Source of the DNA: Dehalococcoidia bacterium
GTDB taxonomy: Bacteria > Chloroflexota > Dehalococcoidia > SpSt-223
Length of the DNA: 62,126 bases
Assembly: GCA_026003895.1 (NCBI GenBank)
Contig: BPIC01000003.1
Span: 113,022-175,147, forward strand
Reading direction: 5' to 3'
Positions 1 through 8,014 of this stretch are shown one piece after another. How positions within the stretch are numbered: the first letter of the stretch is position 1; every line of letters begins with the position of its first letter. A program made the position numbers and the translations under genes. The notes beneath the pieces were generated by a model. The model did not search any database. It was not told the origin of the DNA and saw only the letters and a list, made by a program, of their open reading frames with translations.

Positions 1-1
1 G

Positions 2-274
2 GTCAAACAGCCGGCGGCCGACGCGGTTGCCGAACCAATAGCCAACTTGGTCGCCGGTGACGGCGGCGATGAAGCAGCCGACGAGGAGCAGCGGGAGATT
101 GAGATAGCCTTGGCTGGCCAAAAACCCGGCAGTGAAGAGCAAACTGTCGCCGGGGAGGAAGAAGCCGAAGAGCAGGCCACTTTCGGCGAAGACAATGGCG
201 AAAATGATGAAGTGGGCAAACAGGCCAAACGCCGTCACGGCGTCCTTCATCATGTGGGCGACGTCGAAATGCAC
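2..274 (-). CDS. DedA-family (SNARE-associated/VTT) membrane protein, C-terminus cut by window edge
   Basis: The 91 visible residues contain the DedA N-terminal block: a hydrophobic helix, then ESGLLFGFFLPGDSLLFTAG (residues about 30-49) and a second helix leading to DQVGYWFGNRVG, the usual GY-G-G signature of undecaprenyl-phosphate/phospholipid flippase-type DedA proteins. These proteins sit in the cytoplasmic membrane. The GTG start is chosen because AGGAGG lies four bases upstream on the minus strand. The gene runs off the left edge, so length and C-terminal basic motifs cannot be judged. The family is secure; the lipid substrate is unknown. Confidence 0.85.
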   Translation of the reverse strand, partial: MHFDVAHMMKDAVTAFGLFAHFIIFAIVFAESGLLFGFFLPGDSLLFTAGFLASQGYLNLPLLLVGCFIAAVTGDQVGYWFGNRVGRRLFD

Positions 275-419
275 GGATCCTCCTGGCGCGACAGTGCCGC
301 GGGTCGGCGGTACTCTAACCAAAACGCTTTGCATTCGCCTACCGGTTGCGGCCGCCCGACGGTGTTCTCGATTGAGCATACGACCCAATCGCCCATTCGT
401 TGTGTGCTATAACCGTCGG

Positions 420-1283
420 GTGGCGACGTTTGTCCTGCTCCACGGCTCGTTTCACGGCGGCTGGTGCTGGGGGCGCGTTCGCCCGCTGCTCCGTGCCGTC
501 GGACACGAGGTGTTCACGCCCACCCTCACCGGCGTGGGAGATCGGGCCCACGCCGCTACCCGCGAGACAGGTCTGGAGACCCACGTTCTCGATATCGCCC
601 AACTGCTCGCCTTTGAAGACGTGCGTGACGTCATCCTCGTCGGACACAGCTACGGCTGTGTGCTCGCCACCGCGCTCCTTCACCGTATTCCGGAGCGGCT
701 TGGACACGTCGTCTATTTCGATGCTGGCGTCCCCGAAGATGGCCAAGGCGCATGGGACTTGTTTGACGAGGCGACGCGGGCGAGCATCCGGCGCCGGATG
801 GCCGAAGCGGGGAGTGATTGGCTTGTCCCTCCGCCCTCGCCGGAGGCGCTCGGCATTGTTGACCCAGCCGATGTCGAGTGGGTTGCGCCGCGGTTGACGC
901 CGATGCCGCTGAAGGCATGGACGGATCCGGTGCGGCTCGGCAACCCGGCAGCGGCTGGAGTGCCGTGCTCGATGATCGCCTGCGGGCGCGGCGGAGCGCG
1001 AGCGGCGCAAGCGGCGCGGCTCCGGGCCATCGCGATGCGCCGCGGTTGGCCGTTTTTTGAATTGGACAGCGGGCACGATGCCATGGTGACGCACCCGGTA
1101 GAGCTGAGCGCAATCCTGCTCGCCATTGCCGAGCGGCCCGGCCCCGTGCCGGCGCTGCAGGCGATCCCGCTCTCGAACGCTGCCCAGCACGACCCGAACC
1201 TGCTCGGCGACGACCTGCGAGCCGTTTTTGAGTCTCGCTTGGCGCACAACCGCGCGGCCTACGACCGGCTCGGCGACGGCTGA
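420..1283 (+). CDS. alpha/beta-hydrolase fold protein (plant-methylesterase-like)
   Basis: A 287-residue alpha/beta hydrolase. It begins with a beta strand and the oxyanion HG (residues 8-9, LLHGSFHGGWCW), has the nucleophile elbow GHSYG with Ser77, and a late His219 in DSGHDAM. The FVLLHG...GGWCW opening resembles salicylate/acetone-cyanohydrin-type esterases, but the substrate cannot be predicted. The reading frame is open upstream to 132; GTG 420 is chosen because homology starts there. There is no good ribosome site, but TATAAC at 408-413 could make the transcript start near or at the GTG (leaderless). The next gene follows after three bases, so the two are probably cotranscribed. The C-terminal tail (about residues 240-287) is not part of the fold. 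Confidence 0.8.
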   Translation: MATFVLLHGSFHGGWCWGRVRPLLRAVGHEVFTPTLTGVGDRAHAATRETGLETHVLDIAQLLAFEDVRDVILVGHSYGCVLATALLHRIPERLGHVVYFDAGVPEDGQGAWDLFDEATRASIRRRMAEAGSDWLVPPPSPEALGIVDPADVEWVAPRLTPMPLKAWTDPVRLGNPAAAGVPCSMIACGRGGARAAQAARLRAIAMRRGWPFFELDSGHDAMVTHPVELSAILLAIAERPGPVPALQAIPLSNAAQHDPNLLGDDLRAVFESRLAHNRAAYDRLGDG

Positions 1284-1286
1284 AGG

Positions 1287-1667
1287 ATGTCCTACCGCTA
1301 CCTCACGGCCGACGAGCTCGTTGCGCTGCATCGCTTGCTGGGAAGCGAGGGCGAGGTGCGGGCCGACGCACTCGCCCTCGCGGCGTCGCGTCCCGCGCTT
1401 GCCGCCCAGTACGACAATGCCGACCTGATCCACCAAGCGGCGTTACTGATGGCCGGCTTGGTCTGGGATCGCCCCTTTGCTGCCGGGAACCGACGGCTTG
1501 CTCTGGCTGCTGGCGATGCGTTCATCACGCTGAACGGCTTTCTGCTGAACGCGGATCCACTCGATTTGGCCGACCAGCTCATCGCGCTTGCGGATGCCGC
1601 CAGCTTCGACGAATCCGCCGCCATGCTCGACCGATGGCTGCGACGCCACGTGCGCTTCGACGGCTGA
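1287..1667 (+). CDS. Doc/Fic-like small protein with Arg in place of the motif His
   Basis: A 126-residue all-helical protein with the layout of Doc (death-on-curing) toxins. Doc-type Fic proteins transfer a phosphate or nucleotide using a HPFxxGNKR motif. Here the equivalent block is RPFAAGNRR (residues 62-70) followed by LALAAGDAFITLNGF, which matches the family in the phosphate-binding GNRR and the following helix, but the catalytic His is Arg62. Activity is therefore doubtful. No Phd-like antitoxin flanks it; it sits three bases behind the alpha/beta hydrolase, so it probably is not a toxin-antitoxin pair. Family assignment is by motif and length. Confidence 0.65.
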   Translation: MSYRYLTADELVALHRLLGSEGEVRADALALAASRPALAAQYDNADLIHQAALLMAGLVWDRPFAAGNRRLALAAGDAFITLNGFLLNADPLDLADQLIALADAASFDESAAMLDRWLRRHVRFDG

Positions 1668-1792
1668 AGGCGCGGACCGGTGATGCGCCTCCTGACGGCC
1701 AGGCCGGGCAGCGCTGGCAGAGGTCGAGGTTGGGTAGCGCAGCCCATGAATCATGGCCGGCGTGATGAAGCCCGCTGTTCGAAATCCTCCGG

Positions 1793-3067
1793 CTAGCTGA
1801 GCAGCTTGCGCTTGATGTGGGCGCGGAGATAATGCCAATAGCCCGTGGTCAGGTTCGAGGCAGCCGGGTTGCCACCGACTGGGACCGCCATATTCGGATC
1901 GCGATAGACGCCGCGTGCGAGGTCGCGCTGAGTGGCCGGATTGGGATCGCCACGCACCCAGCGGACGCCGCCGTCGCCAGCCGCCGGGTCGTGGATATAG
2001 ATGGTCTTCGCGACCTCGGGCAATTCCATCCCGCCACCATCGCCAAAGAAGGGGAGGCTGACGGCTGCGAGATAGCCACCAAGCTGATGAATGACCAGCC
2101 CGGCAAGATCGAAATCCGTGACGATGCGATCGCTCGTTCCCTGATCACGGAGGAAATGCAGCAGCTTGCCGAGGAAGACCGGATTCGCCACATTCGCTTT
2201 CGTAGCCGCGACGAGGGCACGGACGATCCGGTGTTTGCGGACGTTATGCTCGAGGTTCTTATCGAGCGCACCAGGACGCTCGATCGGCACTGTCTTGATG
2301 TATTGGAGAACGGCCTTACCATCCAACACCTGATCGCCGGCAGGGAAATGACCACGCGGATACTTCACGCCATTCAAATAGAAGGGATGGACGTCGAAGG
2401 CGCGCGGATTCGTGATGGGCAGTCCACCGTAGACGTTGTCGATCAACTGAGCGATCTGTTCGTCTGGTAGGACGATCGTGAAGTCGATCGCGAGTCCGGT
2501 TGCGTTCTCGATCACTTCCTGCATGAGGGGGATGCCGCCTACCTGATAGGCCTGATCGATCTTGACCGCCCACGGAGTGCGCGTGGCGCGCTCGATTTCT
2601 GGCGCCCGGATGTCATGCGTCAGGGAGATCAGGCTCAGTTCGCGCCAATAACGGTCGTAGGAGACGATGGTATAGGAGCCGATAAAGGCGCGCTCGGTAA
2701 GTGGCGGCTCATGGGTCTCGCCATAGCCATAGAGCAAGACATTGACTCGTCCCTCGTTCAACGTGACGTCGATGCGGCCGAGGCGCTCTGGGCTTGTTGT
2801 TGGCCACTCGGTGCGCCGACGCTCCGCCTCGGCAACGAAGGTGTCGAGCAGCCGCTCGGCGAGTGTTGCCGGCCGTCCCGGCTGTGCCGGCGGAGGGGGG
2901 ACGGCGATCTCGGGCAGTGGTCCGAGCACCTCGCTGTCGTCAGGCGGCAATGGCACCTCGACAACCGGACGCTGCACCGGAGCTGGCTTGGGAGGTGGCG
3001 CGGGCAGGATGCACGCGCTGAGCAGCACGAGTGCCAGCCCGACCTGCAGAGAGGGGAAGAGGGACAT
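1793..3067 (-). CDS. LytR-CpsA-Psr (LCP)-like lipoprotein, divergent active site
   Basis: A 424-residue protein starting with a lipoprotein signal (LALVLLSAC, Cys about residue 17) and a Pro-rich linker, then an LCP-like domain (about 90-320): GRVNVLLYGYGE, IVSYDRYWRELSLISLTHDIR, KIDQAYQVGG, LDGKAVLQYIKT and a downstream KHRIVRALV helix, in the order seen in LCP ligases. LCP enzymes move undecaprenyl-linked polymers onto peptidoglycan. The canonical Arg-x-Asp (RSDT), SIPRDT and R-x-R positions are not preserved, so substrate or activity may differ. ATG 3067 is chosen because the signal peptide begins there; the frame is open further upstream. It faces the broken polysaccharide genes on the other strand, a fitting neighbourhood. 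Confidence 0.7.
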   Translation of the reverse strand: MSLFPSLQVGLALVLLSACILPAPPPKPAPVQRPVVEVPLPPDDSEVLGPLPEIAVPPPPAQPGRPATLAERLLDTFVAEAERRRTEWPTTSPERLGRIDVTLNEGRVNVLLYGYGETHEPPLTERAFIGSYTIVSYDRYWRELSLISLTHDIRAPEIERATRTPWAVKIDQAYQVGGIPLMQEVIENATGLAIDFTIVLPDEQIAQLIDNVYGGLPITNPRAFDVHPFYLNGVKYPRGHFPAGDQVLDGKAVLQYIKTVPIERPGALDKNLEHNVRKHRIVRALVAATKANVANPVFLGKLLHFLRDQGTSDRIVTDFDLAGLVIHQLGGYLAAVSLPFFGDGGGMELPEVAKTIYIHDPAAGDGGVRWVRGDPNPATQRDLARGVYRDPNMAVPVGGNPAASNLTTGYWHYLRAHIKRKLLS

Positions 3068-3401
3068 CGCTGCGAAGTGTAGGAAAGACGAAGCTTGACA
3101 AGCAAAAGACGGCGGCGTTCGGGCAGCCTGCCGGCATTCGCCCGAAACCGAGCACACGCCGGACACGCTCCCGAACGCTAACGGTGTACAATCTCCGATA
3201 CTGTATCCCTGTGTCATTGATAAGTGCCCCACTCTTCGTCGAGTAGGCCGGGTGCGCTGGCCGCGCTTACCTTGACGAACCGATCCGTGGCAAGCTCGCG
3301 CCCGTTGTCGACCAGACAACAGAACGCCTGACGGCGCATGTCGCCGCTAGACCGCCGGCAGCTTGGCACGAGGCGGCGATTGATTGGGAAACGGAGAAGC
3401 G
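3068..3401. other. Intergenic stretch without a gene
   Basis: About 334 bases between the LCP gene (minus) and the broken methyltransferase (plus). No reading frame here has a ribosome site and a convincing composition. It must hold the LCP promoter; on the minus strand TTATCA and TATCGG lie 17 bases apart (about 3195-3224), a weak candidate only. Confidence 0.4.
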
Positions 3402-4222
3402 ATGATGTCCGGGTCACCGTCGTCGCCAAAAGCGACGTCCTACGAATACAGCAGGGACTACCAGCAGATGCTTCCCTACTACTTCGAGAGCAAGCGTCCC
3501 TCAAGTTAGACCGAATTCCACCGGGTGGATCTGGCGAAGCGAGTGGTCGAGCAGTATGCACGGTCACGGCTGGGCGAGCGACCGCCGGCCGCCATACCGT
3601 TCGTGGGATTCGGCTGCTCAGTCGGGCAAATCGGCGCCCTGTTTGGACGGCTCGGCTACCGCGTGCGCGGCGTCGACTTCGACTCAGAAGTGACCGACCT
3701 TCCCGCCGACTCAGTAAGGTGGACGGCGTGTCTGTCGAGCTTGTTCAGACAGACCCCTCTGACTGGGACCTGACCGAATCGATCGACATTGCCCTCTGTT
3801 TCTACCTGTCCGATTATCTTTACGATGATGAAATGGGCAACCTCTTGACCGGTCTTCGGAAGAAATTGTCTTCCGTCGGGAGGGTGGTCTTGGGTACCGC
3901 ACTTGCACTACGATTACCGGCGAGGCACAACGGGATTTGGGTGATTCAGCTTGCCTTGACGCTGCTGGTAGTAACACTCCGGACGACCATTTTCGATCCG
4001 ATCGTCATCAGCTATGAATTTGTGCGCGAGATCGTCTGCATCACCACCGGACGCAAGGTAATGCACGAGCGCATCAACTATTACCCCCGATACAATTCAC
4101 TGAAACGTAGCCGGGTGTGCGACCTCTTCCAGCCCAGAGTCTACGAACTCCTCCACCTAGAAAACGGCTACTTCGGCGATAGCCATGTCGAACTAAAGGA
4201 CCTGATTAGCTTGCTTCGGTAG
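3402..4222 (+). pseudogene. Broken class I SAM methyltransferase (nonsense codon plus frameshift)
   Basis: ATG ATG at 3402 follows GGAG at a good distance and opens a frame reading SYEYSRDYQQMLPYYFESKR, which stops at TAG 3507-3509. The same frame continues with RVDLAKRVVEQYARS and the SAM-binding motif VGFGCSVGQIGALFGRLGYR plus VRGVDFD (motif I and the acidic loop), then loses sense near 3715. The other plus frame takes over as VELVQTDPSDWDLTESIDIALCFYLSDYL, the expected motif IV region, and runs to 4222. One stop and one single-base shift therefore split what looks like a methyltransferase of about 270 residues. The 3' part (about 3900-4200) is hydrophobic and not typical of the fold. A sequencing error would explain one lesion, less easily two. 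Confidence 0.7.
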
Positions 4223-4272
4223 ACCATCATGTGCCGCACAACCTTTGGCCGTGTTTGGTGTCGGAGGACAAC

Positions 4273-4317
4273 ATGAGTCGTACCTCCTCTCGCACATGGA
4301 GCCGCAGAGTAGGATGA
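4273..4317 (+). CDS. Possible 14-residue upstream peptide coupled to the methyltransferase
   Basis: GGAGG at 4263-4267 precedes ATG 4273 at a good distance. The frame encodes only 14 residues and its TGA overlaps ATG 4314 as ATGA. Either this is a translated leader that feeds ribosomes into the methyltransferase, or the site marks the original methyltransferase start, put out of frame by an indel. The second reading is plausible because both flanking genes are frameshifted. Confidence 0.3.
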   Translation: MSRTSSRTWSRRVG

Positions 4318-5084
4318 GCCTGATAAGCCGAATCAACCCGATGTGGTATCCCGACATCTGGGAGCTCCGAATTCGCCGGCGACTCCAGCTTCTCGGGCTC
4401 CGCCGGGTCCGCCAGACCGTCATTGAGCTGAATTCCGTCGCCGAATTGTCAAAACTTTTCGGCTGGACGGCCCGTCCGACGCTCGACGACCCGGAGATCC
4501 ATCAATTCGACTCGGTTCGGGACGTAAACGAACGTCGGCTCCGTGACGCCGAGGTACTCGCGACTGTGGTCGCCAACGTCCAGCCCGCCGCCGCACTCGA
4601 TATTGGCACCTCGACCGGGCATTCCGCAGCAATGATCGCGATTAACGCGCCTAATGGGACAGTATACACGATTAACATTCCGCCGGAAGCTGCGGATAAG
4701 GGGGAGGGGGGTAACTTCATTACTCACTCCCTAGATCGGCAAGTAATCGGTTCTTATTATCGGGAGCGCGGGCTTCGGAACATCGTGCAAATCTACGCGG
4801 ACACGGCCAAATGGGATCCCCGTACCGTTCCACCACTCGACCTCGCACTCATCGACGGCTGCCACGATACCAACTACGTCGTCAACGATACTCGCAAGGC
4901 GCTTTCGCGGCTGCGTCGAGGAGGATTTGTCCTCTGGCACGACTTCAGCCCAGACCACGCGGAGCGGTACGACTGGATACATGCCGTCTGCCTTGGCGTT
5001 GAGCGGCTGTTGCGTTCCGGCCTCGTCCGCGGCGAGATCTATCACGTGCGCGACTCGTGGTTCGGCGTCTACCGAGCGCCATAG
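4314..5084 (+). CDS. Class I SAM-dependent methyltransferase (Methyltransf_24 type)
   Basis: A 256-residue enzyme. LDIGTSTGHSAAMIA (residues about 94-108) is SAM motif I, LALIDGCHDTNYVVNDTRKAL matches the DGxHxYxxVxxD block of the Methyltransf_24/cephalosporin-hydroxylase-like group, and GGFVLWHDF is the following strand. Such enzymes often modify sugars or sugar-linked intermediates, consistent with the neighbouring polysaccharide remnants; the acceptor is unknown. The frame is open to a TTG at 4245; ATG 4314 is chosen because it overlaps (ATGA) the stop of a 14-codon frame that itself has a strong GGAGG site, suggesting coupled translation. ATG 4296 is the alternative. Confidence 0.75.
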   Translation: MSLISRINPMWYPDIWELRIRRRLQLLGLRRVRQTVIELNSVAELSKLFGWTARPTLDDPEIHQFDSVRDVNERRLRDAEVLATVVANVQPAAALDIGTSTGHSAAMIAINAPNGTVYTINIPPEAADKGEGGNFITHSLDRQVIGSYYRERGLRNIVQIYADTAKWDPRTVPPLDLALIDGCHDTNYVVNDTRKALSRLRRGGFVLWHDFSPDHAERYDWIHAVCLGVERLLRSGLVRGEIYHVRDSWFGVYRAP

Positions 5085-5161
5085 CTGGCCGCGCCTGCGT
5101 GGTCGCACCAACTGGGCCGTACTATCGTTCCTGACCGATATTGCATGAATTGATTTCGGAG

Positions 5162-5167
5162 TATACT
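5162..5167 (+). promoter_or_regulatory. Candidate -10 box TATACT
   Basis: TATACT 19 bases before ATG 5186. TTGCAT ends 15 bases upstream, a short spacing, so the -35 is uncertain. Confidence 0.45.
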
Positions 5168-5185
5168 GAGGAGGTCCGGGACACG

Positions 5186-5558
5186 ATGAATCCTGAGCGG
5201 CGGCCGCGGCAGCTGCCGATAATCGATCTCGGGAAGATCGTGGTATTCGTTCGGCAGCATTGCCTCAGCATCGCCGCCGTCGCACTACTTGTCACGCTGA
5301 TTGGCTCGACCGGGCACGGTGCTGTTCGGATGATGGAGCCTGCGTTACACCGCTGACGCTGCGGTGCTATTGACCAGCCCAATTCGGTCGCTCAAGCTCG
5401 AGAAAAAGCTCGTGACGATTGTTAACCTCGCTGACATCACCGCAGCCCCGCTCAAATCCGGGCTCCTCAGCCGCAGTCGACCCTCATTGGCCGGCTTCGC
5501 CATCGAAGTCTACGAAGCGCTGTGTGAAGAAACGGTGAAGCTCCGTCAGCGCGTGTGA
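5186..5558 (+). pseudogene. Frameshifted, truncated Wzz-like chain-length determinant
   Basis: ATG 5186 follows GAGGAGG. The first frame reads a short cytoplasmic N-terminus, IDLGKIVVFVRQHCLSIAA and a membrane helix, as at the start of Wzz/polysaccharide co-polymerases, and stops at 5356. The next frame resumes at 5346 with YTADAAVLLTSP, the usual block right after the first helix of this family, and stops at 5558 after about 70 residues. A single-base shift near 5340 therefore breaks the gene, and the periplasmic coiled coil and second helix are missing. It probably once controlled polymer length for a surface glycan. Identity rests on layout and the short motif. Confidence 0.5.
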
Positions 5559-5610
5559 ACGCTGTGTGAAAAGTCTACCCCTCAGCGGAAGAGTGAGCCG
5601 ACGAGAAACA

Positions 5611-5639
5611 TTGACGCCAGCGCGGTGTGCTGGTAGGGT
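5611..5639 (+). promoter_or_regulatory. Promoter of the binding-protein gene
   Basis: TTGACG (5611-5616), 17-base spacer, TAGGGT (5634-5639). The leader to GTG 5681 would be about 35 bases. Confidence 0.5.
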
Positions 5640-5680
5640 GCTGCTGTCGGTTCCGTTCATTGTGGGAATGAGGTGGCCTC

Positions 5681-7258
5681 GTGAACCCTTCGCTGCCGCG
5701 CAGCCTCCCGCTCCTCGCTCTCATCGTCGCGGTGGCCTGCCAGCCGAGCGCGCCAGCCCCCGCCAGCACTACGACTGGGTCCTCAGCGCCCGCTCAGCCA
5801 ACCGGCCCGAGCGGCAAGCTCACCGTCGCGCTCGCTCAACCGCTGATCACCTCGCTCGACACTGGCTTCGGCAACGACGCGCAGACCCTCCAGTTTATGT
5901 GGCCATACGCCGATGGCCTCACCTGGATCAGCGCCGATGGTAAGGTGAACCCCGGCCTCGCCAAAGAGTGGCGGACCGTCAACGACACCACGTGGGAGTT
6001 CACACTCGGAGACTTCAAATTCCACAACGGCCGCGCCGTCGAAGCACAAGATGTGGTCGACACGTACGCCCGCTATCAAGACCCGGACAAGAAGCTGCCA
6101 GCACGCGTCATCTTCACCGGCGCCGGGATAAGCAGCACCAGCGCCCCGAACGCGAAAACGGTGCGGATCACCACTTCCAAGCCAAACCCGACAATTCCGA
6201 ACATCCTCCAACTGGCGATGATCCTGCCAATGAAAGAGCTGAATGTCGTCGGCGATGTCGAGTTTTTCCGCAAACCCATCGGCTCTGGGCCCTTCCGCGT
6301 TGAGGCCGGCGAGTTCAACGCCGCCCTCCGCTATAGCGCGATGGGCCCCGACTTCCCGACGCCGCGTGGCACGCCAAAAATCAAGGACCTTGAGATTCGC
6401 GTCGTGCCGGAGATCTCCTCACGCCTCGCCGCGCTCCGCACCGGCGATGTCGACCTCGCGCTCGCGCTCGTCGCCGACAACGTGCCGACGCTCGAACAGA
6501 ACGGCTTCAAAGTGTTTCAGACCCGCGGCACCGCGACCGCGCATTTCTCGCTCGATCTGTACAACGGGCCGACGACCAACCTGAAGGTGCGCCAAGCGAT
6601 CAACCACGCCGTCGACAAAGAGGTCGTTGCCCGCGTCTTCTACGGCGGACGAGCACGGGTCGACACCGCACAACTGATCGGTCCGGATGTGCTCGGCTAC
6701 AACCCGAGTTTGCAGCCCTACGCCTACGACGTCGCCAAGGCCCGCCAGCTGCTCGCCGAGGCGGGCTATCCAAACGGGTTCAAGATCCCCATGACCATGA
6801 TCAACCTGTCGACGATCAACAAGGACTTGGCCCAGATCGTCGCCGACCAGCTCAAACAGGTCGGCATCGAAGTCGAGATCCAAATCAAAGAGACAGCGAT
6901 CTGGCTCCAAGACTATTACGGACCCCCCGAGCGCCGACCAGGGATGTTCGTTCAGGTGATCAACTGGGACCAAACCTTCGAGCCAGATTCGGTCTATCGT
7001 TGGTATAGCTCCGATACCACCGTCGACGGCGGGCGACGGTGGACCGACGAGACATTCGACCGGCAATATCAAGCGGCCCATTCCGAATTGGACCGCACCC
7101 GGCGCGGCCAACTCTACCAAACCGCCGCCAAAACACTGAGCGACGCCGCGGTCGCGCTTTTTGGCTGGCAGGTCTTCGGCGTGTTTGGCGGCAAGCGCAA
7201 TGTCGAGGTCGGCCAGCCCGGCCACGCCGACTTTTATGTCCAAGCGCGGGTGAGCTAG
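5681..7258 (+). CDS. ABC transporter substrate-binding lipoprotein, family 5 (peptide/nickel type)
   Basis: A 525-residue extracytoplasmic binding protein. The signal LLALIVAVAC puts the lipidated Cys at residue 20, followed by an Ala/Pro/Thr-rich tether. The mature part has the SBP_bac_5 order: an N-terminal GLTWISADGKVNPGLAKEW block, FHNGRAVEAQDVVDTY, VRQAINHAVDKEVV in the middle and YPNGFKI near 365. The family captures oligopeptides, nickel or glycosides for a membrane permease. GTG 5681 is preceded by GAGGTG. No permease or ATPase gene lies within the window near it, so the partner must be elsewhere. A second, separate member lies at 47504. Confidence 0.85.
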   Translation: MNPSLPRSLPLLALIVAVACQPSAPAPASTTTGSSAPAQPTGPSGKLTVALAQPLITSLDTGFGNDAQTLQFMWPYADGLTWISADGKVNPGLAKEWRTVNDTTWEFTLGDFKFHNGRAVEAQDVVDTYARYQDPDKKLPARVIFTGAGISSTSAPNAKTVRITTSKPNPTIPNILQLAMILPMKELNVVGDVEFFRKPIGSGPFRVEAGEFNAALRYSAMGPDFPTPRGTPKIKDLEIRVVPEISSRLAALRTGDVDLALALVADNVPTLEQNGFKVFQTRGTATAHFSLDLYNGPTTNLKVRQAINHAVDKEVVARVFYGGRARVDTAQLIGPDVLGYNPSLQPYAYDVAKARQLLAEAGYPNGFKIPMTMINLSTINKDLAQIVADQLKQVGIEVEIQIKETAIWLQDYYGPPERRPGMFVQVINWDQTFEPDSVYRWYSSDTTVDGGRRWTDETFDRQYQAAHSELDRTRRGQLYQTAAKTLSDAAVALFGWQVFGVFGGKRNVEVGQPGHADFYVQARVS

Positions 7259-7301
7259 CCCGCCTCGGCAACTCCCCCTGCCGCCGAACACAACATTGGT
7301 G

Positions 7302-7335
7302 CGCTGGCCAAGCGCCACGAGATGCTTGGCCAGCG
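7302..7335. terminator. Strong 12-bp hairpin after the binding-protein gene
   Basis: CGCTGGCCAAGC (7302-7313) and its exact complement GCTTGGCCAGCG (7324-7335) with a 10-base loop, 43 bases after the stop at 7258. An outer GGTG/CACC pair could lengthen the stem. There is no T-tract, so it may be a processing or stabilising stem rather than a classical terminator. The rest of 7259-7586 shows no gene. Confidence 0.5.
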
Positions 7336-7586
7336 TTCGAATGCACCATCCGGCGATCCTGCCGCCCGCCCCTTTGACCACGTGGTCGACCGAGACGCCA
7401 CGCCGCCCGGATGTCCGTCGACACGGCACCCCAGCTCGACCGAGACGCGCACCCGATCATCGGCTGATTGCGTCGCAACAACTGCTTGTATCCGCGCGTT
7501 AACCTCCGCAGAATGACTAGACAGCAGGCAGGCCAATAGGCTACTATGGGGATGTCGATCGTCCTAGGACGATCGGCGAGGTGCGG

Positions 7587-7913
7587 ATGGGCCTTCCGGT
7601 AGCGATTGCCGGGTACCGCGCGATAGCCGACCGTTCGGCCGGCTGTCTCCTCCCTGCGCGTCCGCTTGCCCCCGCGTATCGCGTCGAGCCGATCCTGGCA
7701 AGCGCCCCAATCGTCGATACCGCCAGCGCGGCGTCCTGGGGGCCGGCGGCACAGCTTGCGCTCACCCCCCTCGGCGACGCCGTGCTCCGCGCCTATCGGC
7801 CCGGCGTGACGGTCAGCACAGCACGGTTGGACCTCGTGCGTCGCATGATCGCCGCCGAGGGATGCACTCCGGAGGCAATCGGGCGCGCGGCACAGCTGCT
7901 GACCGAGGAATGA
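7587..7913 (+). CDS. Small protein of unknown function
   Basis: A 108-residue frame (110 from the in-frame GTG 7581). GAGG lies a few bases before ATG 7587. The composition is Ala/Leu-rich with no membrane helix or Cys cluster; the last 40 residues (TARLDLVRRMIAAEGCTPEAIGRAAQLL) look like two helices. I do not recognise a family. It ends 14 bases before the tRNA on the other strand. Confidence 0.4.
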   Translation: MGLPVAIAGYRAIADRSAGCLLPARPLAPAYRVEPILASAPIVDTASAASWGPAAQLALTPLGDAVLRAYRPGVTVSTARLDLVRRMIAAEGCTPEAIGRAAQLLTEE

Positions 7914-7927
7914 GGCTCGGCTGAAGG

Positions 7928-7999
7928 TGGGCCCGTCAGGATTCGAACCTGAAACCCGCCGGTTATGAGCCGGATGCTCTGCCGTTGAGCTACGGGCCC
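7928..7999 (-). tRNA. tRNA with CAT anticodon (elongator Met or lysidine-type Ile)
   Basis: Reading the minus strand, a 7-bp acceptor GGGCCCG/CGGGCCC, D arm GCTC/GAGC, anticodon arm with loop CTCATAA, a 5-base variable region and T arm TCAGG-TTCGAAT-CCTGA form a complete cloverleaf with discriminator A. The 3' CCA is only partly encoded (CC). Position 27-43 is a U-C mismatch. Pair 1-72 is G-C, so it is not the initiator. C4-G69 and C5-G68 occur, which in E. coli favour TilS recognition of tRNA-Ile2, so identity between Met and Ile2 is open. Confidence 0.9.
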
Positions 8000-8008
8000 G
8001 GTCCCTCG

Positions 8009-8014
8009 AGTATA
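8009..8014 (-). promoter_or_regulatory. Candidate -10 box for the tRNA gene
   Basis: TATACT on the minus strand, 9 bases before the tRNA 5' end; no good -35 seen. Confidence 0.45.

Noticed and set aside
339..1436. Long minus-strand frame opposite the alpha/beta hydrolase
   Set aside because: Arg/Gly/Pro-rich antisense composition and no family motif; the plus strand carries a clear catalytic triad.
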